DNA of 64,000 bases from positions 8,494,001 through 8,558,000 of the forward strand of contig NZ_CP075896.1 in NCBI RefSeq assembly GCF_018604545.1. The letters are read 5' to 3'. The translations under genes and the position numbers were made by a program. This document shows, one piece after another, positions 61,481 through 64,000 of this stretch. Numbering within the stretch: the stretch's first letter is position 1; the number at the start of each line of letters is the position of its first letter. A model generated the notes under the pieces. The model saw nothing but the letters and a program-made list of their open reading frames with translations, ran no database searches and was not told where the DNA came from. Source of the DNA: Streptomyces koelreuteriae (GTDB lineage Bacteria > Actinomycetota > Actinomycetes > Streptomycetales > Streptomycetaceae).

Positions 61481-64000
61481 TGAGCACCAGCGAGCCCGAC
61501 CCGCGAATGGCCGTCATCGGCATGGCCTTCCGGCTGCCCGGCGCCGACACGCCCGAGGACTTCTGGCGGATCATCCACGACGGCACCGACCGCATCACCC
61601 GCTTCACCGACGAGGAACTCGCCGCCGCCGGTGTGCCCGCCGAGGAGTACGAGGCGGAGGACTTCGTCGGCGCCTCCGGGCTCCTCGACGACATCGCCGG
61701 CTTCGACGCCCAGCACTTCGCGATGAGCCCCCGCGAGGCCCAGCTCACCGACCCGCAGCACCGCATGTTCCTCGAATGCGCCCAGCACGCCCTGGAGAAC
61801 GCCGGCTACCCGGGCGAACGGGACGGCACCCGCGTCGGCGTCTGGGCCAGCACCGGTTACCACCTCTACACGATGCAGAACTACCTGCTCAACAACGTCC
61901 TGCCCAGCGGGCCGGTGCCCGACTGGACCTCGGGCATGCAGGTCACCGTCGGCAACTACGCCGACTTCACCGCCACCCGGGTCGCCTACCGGCTGGGCCT
62001 GACCGGCCCCGCCGTCAACGTCCAGACGGGCTGCTCCAGTTCCCTGGTCGGCGTGCAGTCGGCCGCGCAGTCACTGATCATGGGGGACTGCGACATCGCC
62101 CTCGTCGGCGCCACCGCCGTCCACGTACCGCAGGTCCTGGGCTACCGCTACGTCAAGGGCTCGATCCTGTCCCGTACCGGCCGCCTGCGGGCCTTCGACG
62201 CCGGCGCCGACGGCACCGTGGGAGGCACGGGCGTCCTGGCCGTGGTCCTGAAGCGGCTGGCGCGTGCGGAAGCCGACGGCGACACCATTCACGGCGTCGT
62301 CCGAGGCTGGGGCATCAGCAACGACGGTGCCGACAAGAAGGCGTTCACCGCCCCGAGTGCCCGGGGCCAGCGCGCGGCCGTCCGTCAGGCCCTGCGACGC
62401 GCCGGGGTCGGCGCCGACACCATCGGCTACCTGGAGACCCACGGCACCGGCACACTCAAGGGCGACCCGATCGAGTTCGACGGCGCGACCAGCGCCTACC
62501 GCGAGGACACCGACCGCGAAGGCTACTGCGCCCTCGGCTCGACCAAGGCCAACATCGGCCACCTCGACGCCGCCTCCGGACTGGCCGGCCTCGTCAAGGC
62601 CCTGCTGGTCCTGCGCCACGGCGTCATCCCGCCGATGGCGAACTTCAGCGAACCCAACCCCCTCATCGACTTCGACCACAGCCCCTTCTACGTTCCCCGG
62701 GCCGCCCGGCCCTGGCCGGAGAGCGACGTACCCCGGCGCGCGGGCCTCACCTCACTCGGCGTGGGCGGCACCAACGTCCATCTGATCCTGGAACAGGCCC
62801 CCGACCCGGCGCCCAGGACCGGCGACGCCACGCCCCCGGACGTGCTGCTGGTCTCGGGGAGCAGCCGGGAGGCCCTCGCGGACAACGCCCGCGCCTTCCG
62901 CGACCGGTTACGCCAGCCGCCCGCACCGCACCTCGCGGACCTCGTCACCACCGCCGCCCTCGGCCGCGCCCACGGCCGTCACCGCCTCGCGGTCCGAGGC
63001 ACCACCCCGACAGCCCTGGCCGACGCCCTCGACACCTGGCTCGCCGGCACCGCCCCGGCGGCGGTCACCACGGGGACGGCATCCGGGCAGGGCACCCCGC
63101 GCGTGGCGTTCCAGTTCACCGGTCAGGGCAGCCAATACCCCGGAATGGCCGACGCCCTCTACGCGCGTTACCCGGCGGTACGCGACGTGCTCGACACCTG
63201 CGAGCGGCACTACCGCGACCTCACCGGCGACTCCCTGCTCCACGCACTGCGCACGCCGGACCCGGCGGACGCACCGGGGGAGGGGCCGCTCGGGGACACG
63301 GACACCGCGCAGCCCGCGCTGTTCGCCCTGCAGTGCGCCCTCGTCCGGCTGTGGCGCGACGCGGGCGTCGAACCGTACGCCGTGACCGGCCACAGCGTCG
63401 GGGAGTACGCCGCGCTGTACGCGGCCGGAGCCCTGTCCCTGGAGGACGGGCTGCGCCTCACCACCGAACGAGGCCGGCTGATGCAGCAGCGCTGCACACC
63501 CGGCGCGATGGTCGCGGCGCCCATCGACCGGGCCGCCGCCCTCGCCCTGGCCGCCGAGATCCCCGGACTGGAGCCGGCCGTGACCAACGGCGAACGGACC
63601 CAGGTGCTCGCCGGACCCGTCGCCGCCGTCGAGCGGGCGTACGCGCTGCTGGACGAACGCGGCACACCGGGGCAGCGGCTGCCGGTGAACCGCGCCTTCC
63701 ACACCGCCTTGATGGAACCGATGCTGGCCGAGTTCGAGAAGGTCCTCGACGACGTGGACCTCCGGCCGGTGCGCGTCCCCTTCGTCAGCGCCCTGGACGG
63801 CGCGACCCGCCCGCCCGGCTGGACGCCCGATACGGACTACTTCCTCCGCCATACCCGCGAACCCGTCCGCTACGACGAGGCGTTGCGCGGCATCGGCACC
63901 GAGTCGCCCGGTGTCCTGCTCGAGATCGGGCCGCACACCACCCTCAGCGGTCTGGCCCGCCGGGCCCTGCCCGACGTACCGGCGCTGCCGTCCCTGCGGC
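61480..64000 (+). CDS. Type I polyketide synthase, KS-AT part (3' end outside window)
   Basis: An open frame to the right edge, over 840 residues visible. The ketosynthase (about 8-430) has its triad: Cys185 (TGCSSS), His321 (ETHGTGT) and His361 (KANIGH). An ~100-residue linker leads to an acyltransferase with QFTGQGSQYPGM, the nucleophile Ser639 in GHSVGE and an AFH motif with His741 (RAFHT), which favours malonyl-CoA over methylmalonyl-CoA. No N-terminal docking helix is evident, as in KS modules that follow an NRPS or start a stand-alone synthase. GGAGGG lies about nine bases before the overlapped ATG. Later domains and cluster partners lie beyond the window. Confidence 0.93.
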   Translation, partial: MSTSEPDPRMAVIGMAFRLPGADTPEDFWRIIHDGTDRITRFTDEELAAAGVPAEEYEAEDFVGASGLLDDIAGFDAQHFAMSPREAQLTDPQHRMFLECAQHALENAGYPGERDGTRVGVWASTGYHLYTMQNYLLNNVLPSGPVPDWTSGMQVTVGNYADFTATRVAYRLGLTGPAVNVQTGCSSSLVGVQSAAQSLIMGDCDIALVGATAVHVPQVLGYRYVKGSILSRTGRLRAFDAGADGTVGGTGVLAVVLKRLARAEADGDTIHGVVRGWGISNDGADKKAFTAPSARGQRAAVRQALRRAGVGADTIGYLETHGTGTLKGDPIEFDGATSAYREDTDREGYCALGSTKANIGHLDAASGLAGLVKALLVLRHGVIPPMANFSEPNPLIDFDHSPFYVPRAARPWPESDVPRRAGLTSLGVGGTNVHLILEQAPDPAPRTGDATPPDVLLVSGSSREALADNARAFRDRLRQPPAPHLADLVTTAALGRAHGRHRLAVRGTTPTALADALDTWLAGTAPAAVTTGTASGQGTPRVAFQFTGQGSQYPGMADALYARYPAVRDVLDTCERHYRDLTGDSLLHALRTPDPADAPGEGPLGDTDTAQPALFALQCALVRLWRDAGVEPYAVTGHSVGEYAALYAAGALSLEDGLRLTTERGRLMQQRCTPGAMVAAPIDRAAALALAAEIPGLEPAVTNGERTQVLAGPVAAVERAYALLDERGTPGQRLPVNRAFHTALMEPMLAEFEKVLDDVDLRPVRVPFVSALDGATRPPGWTPDTDYFLRHTREPVRYDEALRGIGTESPGVLLEIGPHTTLSGLARRALPDVPALPSLR

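Overview
This window looks like a Streptomyces-type actinomycete chromosome. The DNA is very GC-rich, with G or C at nearly every third codon position in the real genes. GTG and TTG starts with GGAGG-like ribosome sites are common. Gene content is typical of the genus: Tat- and Sec-secreted proteases, chitosanase, cellulose-type LPMO, several SpoIIE/PP2C and ANTAR proteins, an LAETG-anchored wall protein and a type I polyketide synthase. I see no rRNA, tRNA, CRISPR array, integrase or transposase.

Layout. (1) 1-2904: a tightly coupled + strand operon entering from the left edge, with two tandem paralogues of an uncharacterised ~300-aa family and a beta-lactamase-fold serine hydrolase. (2) 2912-5999: two exported enzymes on the - strand, a streptogrisin-like protease with a C-terminal carbohydrate-binding module and a PhoD phosphatase. 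(3) 6240-15283: a set with an envelope or stress flavour. It holds a three-gene operon (nucleotidyltransferase, BON protein, metallophosphoesterase), a membrane protein with a very long P-type ATPase, an SRPBCC protein, a small flavoprotein and a YihY/BrkB membrane protein. (4) 15485-24039: secreted polysaccharide-active proteins and transporters. An AA10 LPMO lies behind a near-consensus CebR box, followed by a sortase-anchored DUF1996 protein, TSUP, MMPL and EamA transporters, and a GH46 chitosanase behind an AGGAA/TTCCT dyad. (5) 24047-30561: ankyrin protein, then two paralogous GAF/PAS/PP2C phosphatases flanking a GAF-ANTAR antiterminator-type protein. (6) 30712-46981: mixed housekeeping and conserved hypothetical genes, including an MhuD-like haem-degrading enzyme, phosphoglucomutase, a second SRPBCC paralogue, a V8-like protease, EF-hand and HEAT-repeat proteins and a glycosyltransferase. 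(7) 47003-59879: a complete sugar utilisation locus with a LacI repressor, a divergent binding protein and two permeases, then two GH127-type beta-L-arabinofuranosidase candidates around a 1389-aa secreted multidomain glycosidase. (8) 60218-64000: an MFS exporter overlapping the start of a KS-AT polyketide synthase that runs off the right edge.

The best-integrated system is region 7. Exported enzymes would release short arabinosides from plant material, the ABC transporter would import them, a leaderless GH127 enzyme would finish hydrolysis inside the cell, and the LacI protein would sense the sugar. No ATPase subunit is encoded here, as is usual for Streptomyces sugar ABC systems that share MsiK. 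The least understood block is the left-edge operon. Starts were chosen from ribosome-binding sites and protein alignment by eye; where two starts are plausible this is stated.
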